NCBI GenBank assembly: GCA_036504595.1
Contig: DASXUX010000097.1
Span: 62,001 to 126,000, forward strand
DNA from: DASXUX01 sp036504595
Lineage (GTDB): Bacteria; Planctomycetota; SZUA-567; H5-PLA8
DNA length: 64,000 bases
Reading direction: 5' to 3'
The position numbers were made by a program, and so were the translations under genes. The notes below the pieces were generated by a model, which saw nothing but the letters and a program-made list of their open reading frames with translations, searched no databases and was not told the origin of the DNA. This document shows, in pieces, positions 35,360 to 45,900 of this stretch; positions within the stretch are counted from its first letter, which is position 1, and each line of letters starts with the position of its first letter.

Positions 35360-37510
35360 ATGCCCAAGTTGATTGTCACTGGACCGAGCGGCGTTCCGCG
35401 CGAATACGAAGTCACGCGCGAGATGACGTTGGGCCGCCATCCAGCCAACGACATCCACATCAATGAGGAAAAAGCTTCGCGCAAGCACTGCCGTTTCTTC
35501 CCCGAAAAAGGCGACATCGTTGTCGAAGACCTGGGCAGTTCCAACGGCACCAAGATCGACGGCAACAAAGTCACCCGCTTCGTGCTCAGCCACGGCAACA
35601 AAATCGTCATCGGCGAACACACCGTCGTCTACCACAACCCGCCGCCGGGCGAAGACCCGCTTGCGCTTCAGGAAGAAAAGAAATTCGCGCCCGGAGATGT
35701 CGGGGCCGTCCTGGCCGCGATCAGCGCGCCACCGAAACCTTCGCCAGCCGTTGAGTCGAAAAAGAAAATCACGCCCGCGTTGGCCACTCGTCCGATCAGC
35801 GGCAAGCGCAAACCGTCCAGCGGTGTTCGCGAAGCGCAAGACGACGTGCCGGAAGTCGCGCCGACCGCCTCGCGACGTCCCGTGAATGTGGAGACGCCCG
35901 CGCCGTCGCACAAGGGACTTCTGGTCGCGTGCGGTCTGCTGGTCGTAGTTCTGACCACGGTGTCGATCGTTGTCAGCCGCATGGACCGTGGCACGCACGG
36001 AACGGGCAATAACACGCCCCCCACGCCGCCGGTGCAGCCCATTCCGCCCGAGAAAAAGCCGGTCGTCGTCGCCAACAACCCCGATCCTATTCCGCCAAAG
36101 AAAGAGCCGCAGAAGATCGACCCGATCATCATGCCCAAGCCCGTTGATCCCGATGCTCAAGCCGCGATGACCAACGCTCTGGCCGAACGCGACCGCGCAA
36201 TGGCCAGCGGAAACTTCTCCGGCGCAAAGGCCGCCCTGAACGCTTTTCTGACAAAGCACCCTTCCGGCCAACCGGCCGCGCGTGTTCAGCAGGAACTGAA
36301 AGATACCGAGAAGCTGATCGACGTTGCGCTGGAAACGTTGCTCGGCGAAGCGCAGAAGGCCTTCGACGCCAAGAAGTACCGCAGCGTGACTCAGCTCTGC
36401 ACAAAGCTTCTCTCGGCCGATCCCGACGGAAAGTCCGGCGCCAAGGCTAAAGAAATCATGACCAGCGTGGACACCGGCGCCGAAGCTCGCTTCAACGAAG
36501 TGCAAAAGGAACTCGTGACGCAACTCGAAGCCGGCCAGATCGACAAGGCGCGGCAGATGATCGAGCAAGCCCTCGACGAACTCGGCGGCACCAAATGGGC
36601 CGAACAGGTTTCGTCCGAACAGTTGCAGCTCCTCATGGCTGGCTCCGTGCTGCGCCAGATCGAAACCGAACGCGCCAAGCGCGAAGCGGCCGGCAAGGCC
36701 GTCGCCGTCTCGTTCGCGAGCCGCAAACTCACGGGTATTCTCACCAAGGTCAATGGCCTCTCCCTCGAAGTAAAAGCCGGAACCGTCGCCACGCCAGTTC
36801 TGCTGAAAGATGTCCCCGTGACAGAACTGCAGACGCTGCTGCAAAGCCTCGGCATCACCGAAAACCACGCGGCCTTGGCGTATCTGTACGTGCTGCTCAA
36901 CCGTCCCAACGCCGCGCAGTCGGAACTGGAGCGCGCGCTGACAATCCCCGATCAAGCCGCGGCGGCCCTGCGCCTGGTCAGCCTGCTCCCCAACCAGAAG
37001 AACCTGCGCATCTACGATTTCAGCCGCTGGCAGCACCAGACCGATTGGGAAGCGATCTCCGGAAGCTGGTCCACGCAGAACGATCGCTACGTGCTGGAAA
37101 GCGCCGAAGGCGGCGACACGGCGCTCAAAACGACCGTGCTCGGCGGCCCGTTCCCCGCGAAAAATGCGCGCATCAGTTTCGATTTCGAACTTATCAATCC
37201 CGGCGCAAAATCCTTCTTCGCCTTTGAACTCGGCAACGAACAGAGCACCGTGACCGCCATCTTCAGTTCCACCGGCCTCACGCTGCACGCCAATCTCGAC
37301 GGCCCCACCGACGAGAAGTCCGAGTGGAAACCCGCGCCGACGCACGTGGATGTGTCCGTCACTGGCGAAACGCTCACGATGAGTCTCAACGGCGGCGCGC
37401 CGAGAAAAGTGGAAATTCCCGGCCTCTCCAAACTGACCGGCACCATCGCCTTCCGCGCCCGCGAAGCCGCTTGCGCCATCGACAACATCATCTTACGAAA
37501 TGTTGAGTAG
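35360..37510 (+). CDS. FHA-domain membrane protein with C-terminal LamG-like region
   Basis: The 716-aa product has an N-terminal FHA phosphothreonine-binding domain (about residues 20-90): MTLGRHPANDIHINEEKASR, H-C-R-F, and VEDLGSSNGTKIDG. A low-complexity Pro/Lys linker and a single transmembrane helix (GLLVACGLLVVVLTTVSIVV, about 190-210) follow. The outer part has TPR-like helices and a beta-sandwich tail (YDFSRWQHQTDWEAISGSW). The FHA end should face the cytoplasm and read Ser/Thr-kinase signals. AGAGG precedes the ATG at 35360; earlier in-frame codons lack support. Confidence 0.8.
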   Translation: MPKLIVTGPSGVPREYEVTREMTLGRHPANDIHINEEKASRKHCRFFPEKGDIVVEDLGSSNGTKIDGNKVTRFVLSHGNKIVIGEHTVVYHNPPPGEDPLALQEEKKFAPGDVGAVLAAISAPPKPSPAVESKKKITPALATRPISGKRKPSSGVREAQDDVPEVAPTASRRPVNVETPAPSHKGLLVACGLLVVVLTTVSIVVSRMDRGTHGTGNNTPPTPPVQPIPPEKKPVVVANNPDPIPPKKEPQKIDPIIMPKPVDPDAQAAMTNALAERDRAMASGNFSGAKAALNAFLTKHPSGQPAARVQQELKDTEKLIDVALETLLGEAQKAFDAKKYRSVTQLCTKLLSADPDGKSGAKAKEIMTSVDTGAEARFNEVQKELVTQLEAGQIDKARQMIEQALDELGGTKWAEQVSSEQLQLLMAGSVLRQIETERAKREAAGKAVAVSFASRKLTGILTKVNGLSLEVKAGTVATPVLLKDVPVTELQTLLQSLGITENHAALAYLYVLLNRPNAAQSELERALTIPDQAAAALRLVSLLPNQKNLRIYDFSRWQHQTDWEAISGSWSTQNDRYVLESAEGGDTALKTTVLGGPFPAKNARISFDFELINPGAKSFFAFELGNEQSTVTAIFSSTGLTLHANLDGPTDEKSEWKPAPTHVDVSVTGETLTMSLNGGAPRKVEIPGLSKLTGTIAFRAREAACAIDNIILRNVE

Positions 37511-37512
37511 CC

Positions 37513-37588
37513 AGTAGTCAGTAGCCAGCATCCAGTAGACTTTTTTTGCCGCAACCTGCCGGCTACTGAATACTGGCTACTGACTACT
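37513..37588. repeat. Inverted AGTAGTCAGTAGCCAG tandem repeat
   Basis: Arms 37513-37538 and 37563-37588 pair over 26 bases with two mismatches, both wobble-compatible, around a loop with TTTTTTT. It lies directly after the FHA stop and before the methyltransferase gene. Confidence 0.8.
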
Positions 37589-37641
37589 TGCCGTTCAGAA
37601 TTCCCAATGTAAAACGCTCTCGCAACCGATATTCTATAGGT

Positions 37642-38556
37642 ATGTCTGATCCATTCGAACGCTTCAAGCAACGGCTCGCCACCGGCGAAATCCTTCTCGG
37701 CGACGGCGCGTGGGGCACGCAGATGCAGAAGGCCGGCCTGCAACTCGGCGACTGCCCGGAGGAGTGGAACCTCAGCCGCCCTGACGTGATCACCGGCATC
37801 GCGCGCGAATATTTCCAGGCCGGAGCGGACTTCTGTCTGACCAACACCTTCGGCGGAAACCGCTACCGCCTCGTTCGCCACGGCATGGCCGACCGCATGC
37901 GCGAGATCAACGTCGCCGGCGCGCGGTTGAGCCTCTCCGCAGCCAATGAACTCAACAAAGTCGTCCTCGCCAGCATCGGCCCGACCGGCGAATACCTCGA
38001 GCCCGAAGGAATGCTGAAATCCACTGAGATGCTCAGCGCCTTCCGCGAACAAATGCAAGCGCTCCGCGAAGGTGGCGTGCAAGGCGTCTGCATCGAAACA
38101 ATGTACGTGCTCAACGAAGCTGTGCTAGCCGTCCAGGCCGCGCGGGAACTGGATCTGTTCTGCATGGTCAGCATGACGTACGACAAAACGCCGAGCGGAT
38201 TTCAGACGATGATGGGCACCAGCGTCGCGGAAGCCACCCGCGCGCTCGACCGCGCCGGCGCCGATGTCCTCGGCACCAACTGCGGCAACGGCATGGCGGA
38301 AATCGTCGCAGTGGTGCGAGAGATGCGCGGCCTTACCACGCGCCCGCTGCTGGTCAAACCCAACGCCGGCTTGCCGCGCATGGTAGCGCCGGCCTCCGCG
38401 CCGGCCTCCGTGCCGGCCAGCCCCGTCTACGATGAAACCCCCGAAAAAATGGCCGCCCACATCGGAGCCCTGCGCTCCGCCGGCGTGTCGATCATCGGCG
38501 GTTGCTGCGGCACAACGCCCGAACACATCCGCGCCTTCCGCGCCGCGCTGGAGTAA
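37642..38556 (+). CDS. Homocysteine S-methyltransferase domain protein
   Basis: The 304-aa protein resembles the homocysteine-binding domain of methionine synthase and betaine-homocysteine methyltransferases. Marks are LLGDGAWGTQMQKAGL, the T-N-T-F-G-G loop, GTNCGNG with the first zinc Cys and IIGGCCGTTPEHIRAF with the double Cys. Standing alone without a cobalamin domain, it may take methyl groups from a corrinoid protein or a simple donor, possibly together with the URO-D-like proteins of the window. A dispersed GC palindrome at 38390-38425 encodes an ASAPASVPAS insert before the C-terminal barrel strands. The ribosome site is weak. Confidence 0.85.
   Translation: MSDPFERFKQRLATGEILLGDGAWGTQMQKAGLQLGDCPEEWNLSRPDVITGIAREYFQAGADFCLTNTFGGNRYRLVRHGMADRMREINVAGARLSLSAANELNKVVLASIGPTGEYLEPEGMLKSTEMLSAFREQMQALREGGVQGVCIETMYVLNEAVLAVQAARELDLFCMVSMTYDKTPSGFQTMMGTSVAEATRALDRAGADVLGTNCGNGMAEIVAVVREMRGLTTRPLLVKPNAGLPRMVAPASAPASVPASPVYDETPEKMAAHIGALRSAGVSIIGGCCGTTPEHIRAFRAALE
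38390..38425. repeat. Dispersed GC palindrome in the homocysteine methyltransferase gene
   Basis: Two tandem GCCGGCCTCCG units followed by TGCCGGCC add a Pro/Ala/Ser-rich peptide. Same core as the copy in topA. Confidence 0.65.
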
Positions 38557-38557
38557 G

Positions 38558-38608
38558 CGCTCCGGTTCCCCTCTTCCCCGCGCGGGAGAGGGGTTAGGGG
38601 TGAGGGGC
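38558..38608. repeat. CCCCTCTTCCCC hairpin repeat, copy 1
   Basis: TCCCCTCTTCCCCGCGCGGG followed by AGAGGGGTTAGGGGTGAGGG forms a strong hairpin two bases after a stop codon. Nearly the same 50 bases recur at 58431-58481 in the same orientation. Confidence 0.8.
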
Positions 38609-38687
38609 GCATCGCTTCCGCGACCGCACGAGAGCCGCGTTCACCACCGGTGTATGTTTCTCCAGAGAAACCCAAAGGAACTCCGCC

Positions 38688-39935
38688 ATGCCCACGCGCC
38701 GCGCTTTTCTGAAAACTCTTGCCGCCGCATCTGCCGGCTCTGTTTTGCTGCAAGGCAGAGCCGTCGCCGCCGACGAAAAACTCCCGCCCGTGAAAGCGCT
38801 GACCACCGGCCCCGCGTGCCATTGGTTTGCCTACTACGACAAGTTGGAATTCGATCCGACGGGCCGTTACGTCCTCTCCAACGAAGTCTCCTTCGAGCAC
38901 CGCTCGCCCAAAGCCGACGACAAGATCAACGTCGGCATGGTGGACCTAAACGACAACAACCGCTGGACCGAACTCGGCGAAAGCAGCGCGTGGAACTGGC
39001 AGCAAGGCTGCATGCTGCAGTGGATTCCCGGCACAAAATCCGAAGTCATGTGGAACGACCGTCAGGATGGCCAATTCGTCTGCCATATTCTCGACGTGAA
39101 GACCAGCAAGAAGCGCACGATCCCGCATCCCGTGTACACGCTCAGCCCCGACGGCCGCTGGGGTCTCGCGCCCGACTTCCGCCGCCTCAACGACATGCGA
39201 CCCGGCTACGGCTACGCGGGAATTCCCGATCCCAACAAAGACGTCCTCGCGCCCGAAGACGCCGGCATCTGGAAGATCGACATGCAGACCGGCGAACAAA
39301 AACTGCTGCTCTCCTTCGCCGCTGTCGCCGCCGTAGCGCAGGCTGGCGGATTCTCCAAGGGCGCGAAGCATTGGTTCAACCACCTGCTCGTTTCGCCCGA
39401 TGGCGCGCGCTTCGAATTCCTCCACCGCTGGCGCGGCGCCGCTGAAGGTGGCGGCTGGAAGACGCGCATGTTCACCGCCAACGCCGACGGCAAAGACCTC
39501 TTCCTGATCAACGCCAGCGGCAAGGTTTCACACTTCATCTGGCGCGATCCAACTCACATCGCCGCGTACGCGGGCTTCGGCGAAAAAGAATGGCGCTTCC
39601 AGGTCTTCGAAGACAAAACTGGCAAAGCCGAAGAGATCGAAGGCATGTTGAAAGTGGACGGCCACTGCACATACCTGCCCGGCAATCAGTGGATGCTCTG
39701 CGACACCTATCCCGACAAACAACGCAACCAGAACGCGTACCTGCTTCATCTCGCCACAAAGCGTTTCGTCCCGCTCGGCCATTTCCTTCTGCCGAAAGAA
39801 TACGCCGGCGAATGGCGCTGCGACACGCATCCGCGCTTCAGCCCCGACGGCAAAAAAGTCGTCATCGATTCCCCGCACGGCGGCAACGGCCGGCAGCTTT
39901 ATCTGATCGATATCAGCGACATCGTCCGCGGATAA
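38688..39935 (+). CDS. Tat-exported beta-propeller protein, oligogalacturonate-lyase-like
   Basis: The 415-aa protein has a twin-arginine signal (TRRAFLKTLAAASAGSVLL) and a seven-bladed propeller with TolB/PD40-like repeats, such as YVLSNEVSF, YTLSPDGRWGLAPDFRRLN and RFSPDGKKVVIDS. Segments CHWFAYYDKLEFDPTGRY and HPRFSPDGKKV match secreted oligogalacturonide lyase-related proteins common in Planctomycetes. Catalysis is not certain. AAGGA precedes the ATG. Confidence 0.7.
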   Translation: MPTRRAFLKTLAAASAGSVLLQGRAVAADEKLPPVKALTTGPACHWFAYYDKLEFDPTGRYVLSNEVSFEHRSPKADDKINVGMVDLNDNNRWTELGESSAWNWQQGCMLQWIPGTKSEVMWNDRQDGQFVCHILDVKTSKKRTIPHPVYTLSPDGRWGLAPDFRRLNDMRPGYGYAGIPDPNKDVLAPEDAGIWKIDMQTGEQKLLLSFAAVAAVAQAGGFSKGAKHWFNHLLVSPDGARFEFLHRWRGAAEGGGWKTRMFTANADGKDLFLINASGKVSHFIWRDPTHIAAYAGFGEKEWRFQVFEDKTGKAEEIEGMLKVDGHCTYLPGNQWMLCDTYPDKQRNQNAYLLHLATKRFVPLGHFLLPKEYAGEWRCDTHPRFSPDGKKVVIDSPHGGNGRQLYLIDISDIVRG

Positions 39936-39943
39936 ACATCTCA

Positions 39944-40010
39944 CCACAGAGGACACCGAGAAACAGGTCTTTCTTTTCTCTCCTCTGTGTCCTCCGTGTC
40001 CTCTGTGGTT
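39944..40010. terminator. Inverted CACAGAGGACAC repeat between convergent genes
   Basis: ACCACAGAGGACACCGAG at 39944-39961 pairs with 39993-40010 with one mismatch. Its right arm is extended by another CTCTGTGTCCTCC unit and is followed by TTTGCAGTTTTTG on the + strand. It closely resembles the element at 15486. Confidence 0.7.
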
Positions 40011-40022
40011 TGCAGTTTTTGT

Positions 40023-42620
40023 TCACCAAACCAGCTCATACCACAGCGTCTTTCCCGCCGCTCCAATCTCGAACTCAATCCGCCCCTCGCGCTCGCTGGC
40101 CGGGATCGCCTCCCCTCGCTGGCCTTTGTCGTTGAGCGCATACACCGTCGGCTTCCCCGCCGCTTTCGGCAGAGCGATCACCGCGCTGACCGGCTCAACC
40201 ATGCTCGGCGGCTTGCCCCAGTTCGTGCCGACGGTCGTCTTTTCCTTGTCTTTCCAACCCATGTCCACGTTCTCGGTGTAGCCTGTCGCGACGAGTAGAG
40301 CGCGCTTCGGTTTCTCGAACGACTCCCCATCCATCACCGTCAGCGCCACCGTGCACCAGTTGTTCAGCGTCTTCTTCACTGAAACCTGCACGCCGTTTCC
40401 CAGATCGACGCTCTGCCCGTCAACATGCCCAATTACTGCCTTCGTGCGCGGCGAACGCAGCTCAAGCACTCCCCTGTCTTTCTCCGGCACGCGCCAGCTC
40501 AGTTCGCCCGTATCCGACGTGAGATCCTTCTTGCCCGCCGCCGCGTCAACGATCGCTGCCGCCGGTTGCTTCGGCGCCAGGTCGAGCGCCACGCGATGCA
40601 GCACCGCGTTCTTCGGATCGAGTCCAAGCCGGTCCAGAGCCAGGACGCCCCACGCATGGCCTTTTTTGGCGATCAGTTCAATTTCGCTCGCATTTGAAAG
40701 CGGCAGCGTAACGAGCTCTTTTGCCGCGCTGACGTCCCCTCGACGAAACATCAGCGACGCCACCAGCGTGTTCGCCATGATCGTTGGATGCTGCCCGATA
40801 TCGAAAAAGTCCGGAATGCATCCTGCCTTCGTCCGCGATTCCTCATGCGAATACGTGTACATGAACACCGCGTCCCAATCCTGCAGGCACCCAAACGCCG
40901 CCAGAAACAGCGGGCCTTCCCCCGCGTGCGTATTCGGCGCGGGATGATTGTACTCCGTGACCATGTGCGGCTTGCCGAGCACGCGCTGCAGCGCCAGATG
41001 CGTCACCGTCGCGCCGTCGAGCGAATCGACCATCGAAATATTCTTCACGTACCAGTTGTTGCGGTCCCACGGCTTGCCGGGAAAGTGCGGATGCTGCCAA
41101 TACGCGTGCGTGTCCACGACATCCATGTCGGCCATCAATTGCGGCGTGGTTGTCGCCACGATGGTACCGGTCACCGGCGCCTTCACGTTCAAGTCCTCGT
41201 GAATGAACCGCCGCATCTCGTTCCAATGTTTGCGCTCGGTCTCCCACAGGAATTTCACCCAGTCCTGCTTGCCTTCCGGCGACATCGACCGCGAATCCGC
41301 CGACTTCGGCACGCGCATCGTCTTCTGTTCGAGCGACTCGCCTTCGAACATCCCCACGCGCCCGCCGGCCTTCAGCGATACGTTCGAAAACCGGAACTCC
41401 GCTCCTTCTTGGTTCATATCACCAAACCCGAAGCGCGCATTCTCGTCATTGTCGCCAGCCAGAAACGTGTACGAGAACTCCTTCGGCTTACTGTCCAGTT
41501 CAATCGACGCATACAGCCCCAGGTTTTGCCAGGGGTCGTGAGCCTGAATCACGCTCACTGAAATCTTGCGCGGCTTGTCCGCGGAAGCCTTGAATGTCGC
41601 CGTGTAGATCCCGCTCTTCGTCAGCTTCAACTTGGGCTGATTTAACTGAATGTGCCAGCCTGCCGTGCCGGTCTTGCACACGCGCAGATTCGCCGTGCCG
41701 TTCTCAACGAGAACGTCAACCGCCGCCCCCTCATGCCGCTCGACGTTCCAGCCTTTCAGTTCCTGTGAAAAATCAGTATTGGCGAGCATCTCCGCGCTCA
41801 GCGGCTCGTTTCGCGCATGCCACGCCTTCGCCAGCGCCTCGGTGGACGGATACTTCGCCGCCAGCCACGCGTTCCACTGCGCCTGCAGATCTTTGGCGAA
41901 AACATCCGGGAGCGCGTCGAATGCACCGCCGAACCACGTGTGGATCAGCCCGTTCTCGTTGTTGATCTCCACCAGCGCGACCGCCGGGTCTTCCGCGTAG
42001 GTCAGCTTCGTGTACGGATTGCGGTGCGTGAGCAGCTTGCGCGCGTACTGCTTCTGCGCTTCCAGGTGCGGCGCGTGAAAAAAGCCCACCGCGTGAGCCG
42101 CCTTCCAATCCAGCTTGTTGATCGACGGATCGACGCCGTCGCCAACGCCAAAGCGCCGCCCGACCAGCAGGTTCAGGTCCGCATAAATCCCTTGCTCGCG
42201 CAGTTTCGAGATGAAGTAGTCGAGCTTGTCCAGCGTGTCCGTGTTCCAATTCGTCCACGATCCCGACTCGTAATTGATGAGCTGCGGCTTGCCCCAGGTT
42301 GCGTCCAGAAAATGAAACCGCACCGCGTTGATCCCGAACTTCGCCATCCGCGCCGCGATCTTCTCCGCCGACTCGTGGTCCGGAAAGCACGCCGCCGACG
42401 TCAAATTCACGCCAAACAGCCGCACGCGTTGAGCACCGGCAAACAGATGCCCGTCCTTTACGGTAATCTGCCCCAGAGCGCCCGCCGGCTTGGGCAGGGT
42501 GGGGGATAGACTGATCGGCCCCGCCGCCCCATCATCCCAAGGCGGCGCAAACGGAACCAGTTCCCCGCCAATCCCCGCCGCGCAAGCGCATACTAAAAGG
42601 AGAAGCCCAATCCGTCGCAT
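40023..42620 (-). CDS. Exported glycoside hydrolase, GH5-like with CBM region
   Basis: The 865-aa product has a signal peptide (MRRIGLLLLVCACAAGIGG) and a TIM-barrel start with KDGHLFAGAQRVRLFGVNL, FGINAVRFHFLD and the acid/base-like V-E-I-N-N-E-N-G segment, as in GH5/GH-A enzymes. A carbohydrate-binding-like beta domain (about residues 290-420) interrupts the barrel, and the second catalytic Glu is probably in HMVTEYNHP. The C-terminus is a beta sandwich. The ATG at 42620 has GAGGG 8 bases before it; the frame is open to 42656 but begins in a repeat motif. Confidence 0.8.
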   Translation of the reverse strand: MRRIGLLLLVCACAAGIGGELVPFAPPWDDGAAGPISLSPTLPKPAGALGQITVKDGHLFAGAQRVRLFGVNLTSAACFPDHESAEKIAARMAKFGINAVRFHFLDATWGKPQLINYESGSWTNWNTDTLDKLDYFISKLREQGIYADLNLLVGRRFGVGDGVDPSINKLDWKAAHAVGFFHAPHLEAQKQYARKLLTHRNPYTKLTYAEDPAVALVEINNENGLIHTWFGGAFDALPDVFAKDLQAQWNAWLAAKYPSTEALAKAWHARNEPLSAEMLANTDFSQELKGWNVERHEGAAVDVLVENGTANLRVCKTGTAGWHIQLNQPKLKLTKSGIYTATFKASADKPRKISVSVIQAHDPWQNLGLYASIELDSKPKEFSYTFLAGDNDENARFGFGDMNQEGAEFRFSNVSLKAGGRVGMFEGESLEQKTMRVPKSADSRSMSPEGKQDWVKFLWETERKHWNEMRRFIHEDLNVKAPVTGTIVATTTPQLMADMDVVDTHAYWQHPHFPGKPWDRNNWYVKNISMVDSLDGATVTHLALQRVLGKPHMVTEYNHPAPNTHAGEGPLFLAAFGCLQDWDAVFMYTYSHEESRTKAGCIPDFFDIGQHPTIMANTLVASLMFRRGDVSAAKELVTLPLSNASEIELIAKKGHAWGVLALDRLGLDPKNAVLHRVALDLAPKQPAAAIVDAAAGKKDLTSDTGELSWRVPEKDRGVLELRSPRTKAVIGHVDGQSVDLGNGVQVSVKKTLNNWCTVALTVMDGESFEKPKRALLVATGYTENVDMGWKDKEKTTVGTNWGKPPSMVEPVSAVIALPKAAGKPTVYALNDKGQRGEAIPASEREGRIEFEIGAAGKTLWYELVW

Positions 42621-42997
42621 TCGTTCAGCCCTCTTTCGCCGTAAAAAATTGCACATGTGGTGGCACGTTTGTGTTCGCGCGGCTTCTTGCGCGAACTCAA
42701 GCGTGCATCACAGCCACATCCGTCCAAAACTGCACATGTGCAGAAGCTTGGTCAATAACTCCCCTCACTTTGGAGTCCTCTATTCTCTGCCGTAACCTTT
42801 GGTGAAATCTTGCGCAAAATCTTCGGATAATGTTCGGGGTCTGCAGCGGCTCGTCTATTTCAGCGCGCCGCTGCAAACCCAAACTGCCTGTTCCGCGTTC
42901 TCCCCGCCCTCGCGTCTCCGCGTCCCGTCCGTTCCTGCCTCCCGCCTCCCCGCCGTTTCTCCCCGTCGCCCCGTCTCCCCGTCTCCCCGTAAGTCTG
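42621..42997. other. Intergenic region with REP palindrome and tandem repeats
   Basis: It holds the dispersed motif ACATGTGCAATTTTTTACGG (- strand, 42640-42660), the palindrome at 42663-42706, a TGCACATGTGCA palindrome at about 42732-42743 and CTCCCCGTC tandem units at 42955-42993 against the stop of the giant gene. No gene is seen. Confidence 0.65.
42663..42706. repeat. REP-like palindrome, inverted copy of 35249-35292
   Basis: GCACGTTTGTGTTCGCGC (42663-42680) pairs with 42689-42706 over 18 bases with two mismatches around loop GGCTTCTT. The loop complement AAGAAGCC is also the loop of the terminator at 5307-5346. Confidence 0.85.
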
Positions 42998-45900
42998 TTA
43001 CTCCCCGCCCGTCCGCCCGAAGATCGTCCCCGACCCACCGTCTTTGTCGATCTTAAGTTTCACCGGCACATCCACGGAGTACGCATTCCCGCCCAGCACG
43101 ATCGCCGTCTGGATCCGCAAGTCCGCACTCTTCGGATTCGGGTTCACGCCTTCCGTATCAAAGCCCTTGTTCGTCAGGTCGGTCTGCGTGAGCTTGATCG
43201 TGAAGGTTGCACTGCGGGTCTTGTCTTTGTTCTTCTTCGGCTTGATGCGAATCTTCGACACCTTGCCCGCGGCGTCGCCTTTTGCCGATACCACTGCGCT
43301 ATCCACAACATTGCCGACTGCAAAGTGAACCTGCTTCGGCTTCGTGAAATCAACGCCGTCTGGAATCGCAATGCGGCCCGTGAGGCTGAGGGTGTCCGGC
43401 TTGGCCAGAGTCGCTCCGCCCGACCGCCCGAACAGGAAGTTGCCCTTGATCGAATCGACGATGATCGTCTTCGTCGGCGGATCGGTCTTCGCTTCACCCG
43501 GCTGGCCGATCTCGCGTGCGGAAATCGGCACCGTCTTCCGCGCCCGGCCCTTCTTCTCGTGAGTCACAATATCTTTCGCCGTCGTCGTCGCGATGAAAAT
43601 GCCTTCGTTCTTATATTGCGCCACCGGATGGGTGCCGCGCACCGGCCCGCGTCCGGCGATCCCGAAGTCGGTATCCACGTCGAAGGCCGACCGGTTGAGC
43701 GCATCCACATCGATCTCAAATGCCACAATGCCGTCCGTGCTGTTATCAATTCCAATGCTCAGCCCGTTCAGCGGATTGTCCGTCGTCGTGCCGTCGTTCA
43801 CGTTCTTTGAACCTTGAGCCGCGATCACGAACGCCTGAATGCCCACCGGCCGCCCGGCCAGCCCGTTGGCGTTCGTCACGCCCAGCGTGATCGCGTAATG
43901 ACCCACGTCCGCAAAGGTGTGCTGAACCGTGTTGCCCGTCACCACCGGCGTCCCATCCCCAAAGTTCCAGCTTGCCGTCGCCGTGACATTGTTCGGATCG
44001 ACAATCTGCGCCGTAAAGGTGACGGGATCGCCCTTCAGCGCCGGGTTGGGCGCGATCGTCACGTTCCGAATGTCCGGCGCATTCGGATCGAGCGTGTACA
44101 CGCTCACCTGCAACGACTGCGTGGTCTTGTTCGTTCCATCGCTGGCCGACAGGCTCACCGTATACTGCCCCGCCGCCGCAAACGTGTGCTCCGGATCGCT
44201 CCCCGTCGCCGTCGCGCCATCGCCGAAGTCCCACGACAGCGCCACCGAATGACCCTCCGGATCCTCGGTCGTCACATAGAAGCCGATCGAGTCGCCCACG
44301 ACCGCCGGCAGCGGGCAGGCCACGATCTCGCTCACCAGCGGCGGCAGATTGGCGTTCTTGTCCAGAATCTTGAGTGCCAGACTTTGCGTATCCTTCGCGC
44401 CGTCAGGACCGGTGGCAGAGATCGTGATCCTGACGTCCCCTACTTTCTTCGGCACACCGGAAATCGTCGCACCGGCAAAGGTCAGCCCGTCCGGCAATCC
44501 CGTTGCGCTGAAGGTGAACGGCCCATCCCCCGAAGCCTTGATCTCATAGCTGAAGCCCAAACCCACTTTCGCGTTGGCCGTCAGCGCGCTGGTAATCGCC
44601 AGCGGCGCCGTCGAAATGCTGATCGTCAATTTCAGCGTCCCGTCCGGCTTCCAGCCGTTCGCCGCCGTCAGAATCACGTCCGTAACGCCGATCGCCTCCG
44701 GTGTGCCCGTGATCGTATCGCCCACCAGCGAAAGCCCCGCCGGCAATGCTGAACAACTGAACTTGATCGGCTGGCTGCCAGTGGCCGTGATGGTGTAGAG
44801 GAAATCCGCCCCAACCTGCCCGCTGGCCGTATCCGCACTGGTAATAACCGCCAGCGTTCCGCCCACGCTGACTGAGATCGTGAACGTTTGCGCCGCCGAC
44901 GTGTCCACGCCGCCATTGGCCGTCCCGCCGTCATCCTGCACCTGTACCGAAACCGTCGCCGAACCATTCGCGTCATCGGCCGGCGTATACGTCAGCGTGC
45001 CATCCGGCGCAACCGCGGGCTGCACTTTGAACAGAGCGCTGTTGTTGTTCGAAACGATGTACGCCTTCACCTTCTGCGAAGACTCCGTCGCTGGCCCAGG
45101 CACGAACTTCGTGGCCCAGTTGGAGACCGTCTGAGGCCCGCAGCCTTGCTGCACCGACTGATCTGCCCCCTTCGTGAAGGACGGCGCATGATTCACAGGG
45201 TTGACTGTCAGGTTGAAGTGCAGCCCCGCGACCTGATCGACTTGGTCGGTAACATGCAGGTCCACCATCGTCGTGCCGACCATGCCTGGCGCCGGAGTAA
45301 TGGTGATCGTGCGATTGGTCCCCGAACCGCCGAAGACGATGCCGCTCGGCGGCACGAGCGTGGAATCCGCCGCGAACCCCGAGACCTGCAACGACGTCGC
45401 TGGCGTTTCGGTATCGCCAATCGTAAAGGACAAACCGCCCGTCGAGGTGTCCTGCGGAATCGTCTGGTCTGCGATCGTCGAAATCGTCGGCGGGTCGCCC
45501 CGGAATTTGAGCGTCAGGGTCGCGTTTCCGAATCCGGAGATATTCTCGGCGCTGAGGAACACGGACAGCGTTCCCTCCGCCCCGTAGCTGCCCGACAGGT
45601 TGCCCTTTACGGGGTCCAAACTCCATCCGCTGGGCAACCCCGAAAACTGGAACGTATCCCCCGCCGCCGGCGGAGCCGCTAGCTGCGCCCCCAGCATGAC
45701 CTCGCCCGAAGAAGGGTTGAGATCCGAAACAAAGACGCTCGCGCCATTGTTGACGCCACTGGTAAAGGTCACATTGTGGCCCGCTAAACCGGTGACGCCC
45801 ATCAGCGTGCTGGAGGCAAAGCTGGTCGTGGTGGGCGTCGGTATCGCGTCCACGCTGCCGGTCAGCGTCATCTGCGCACCAAAACCCATCGGACCGTTGC

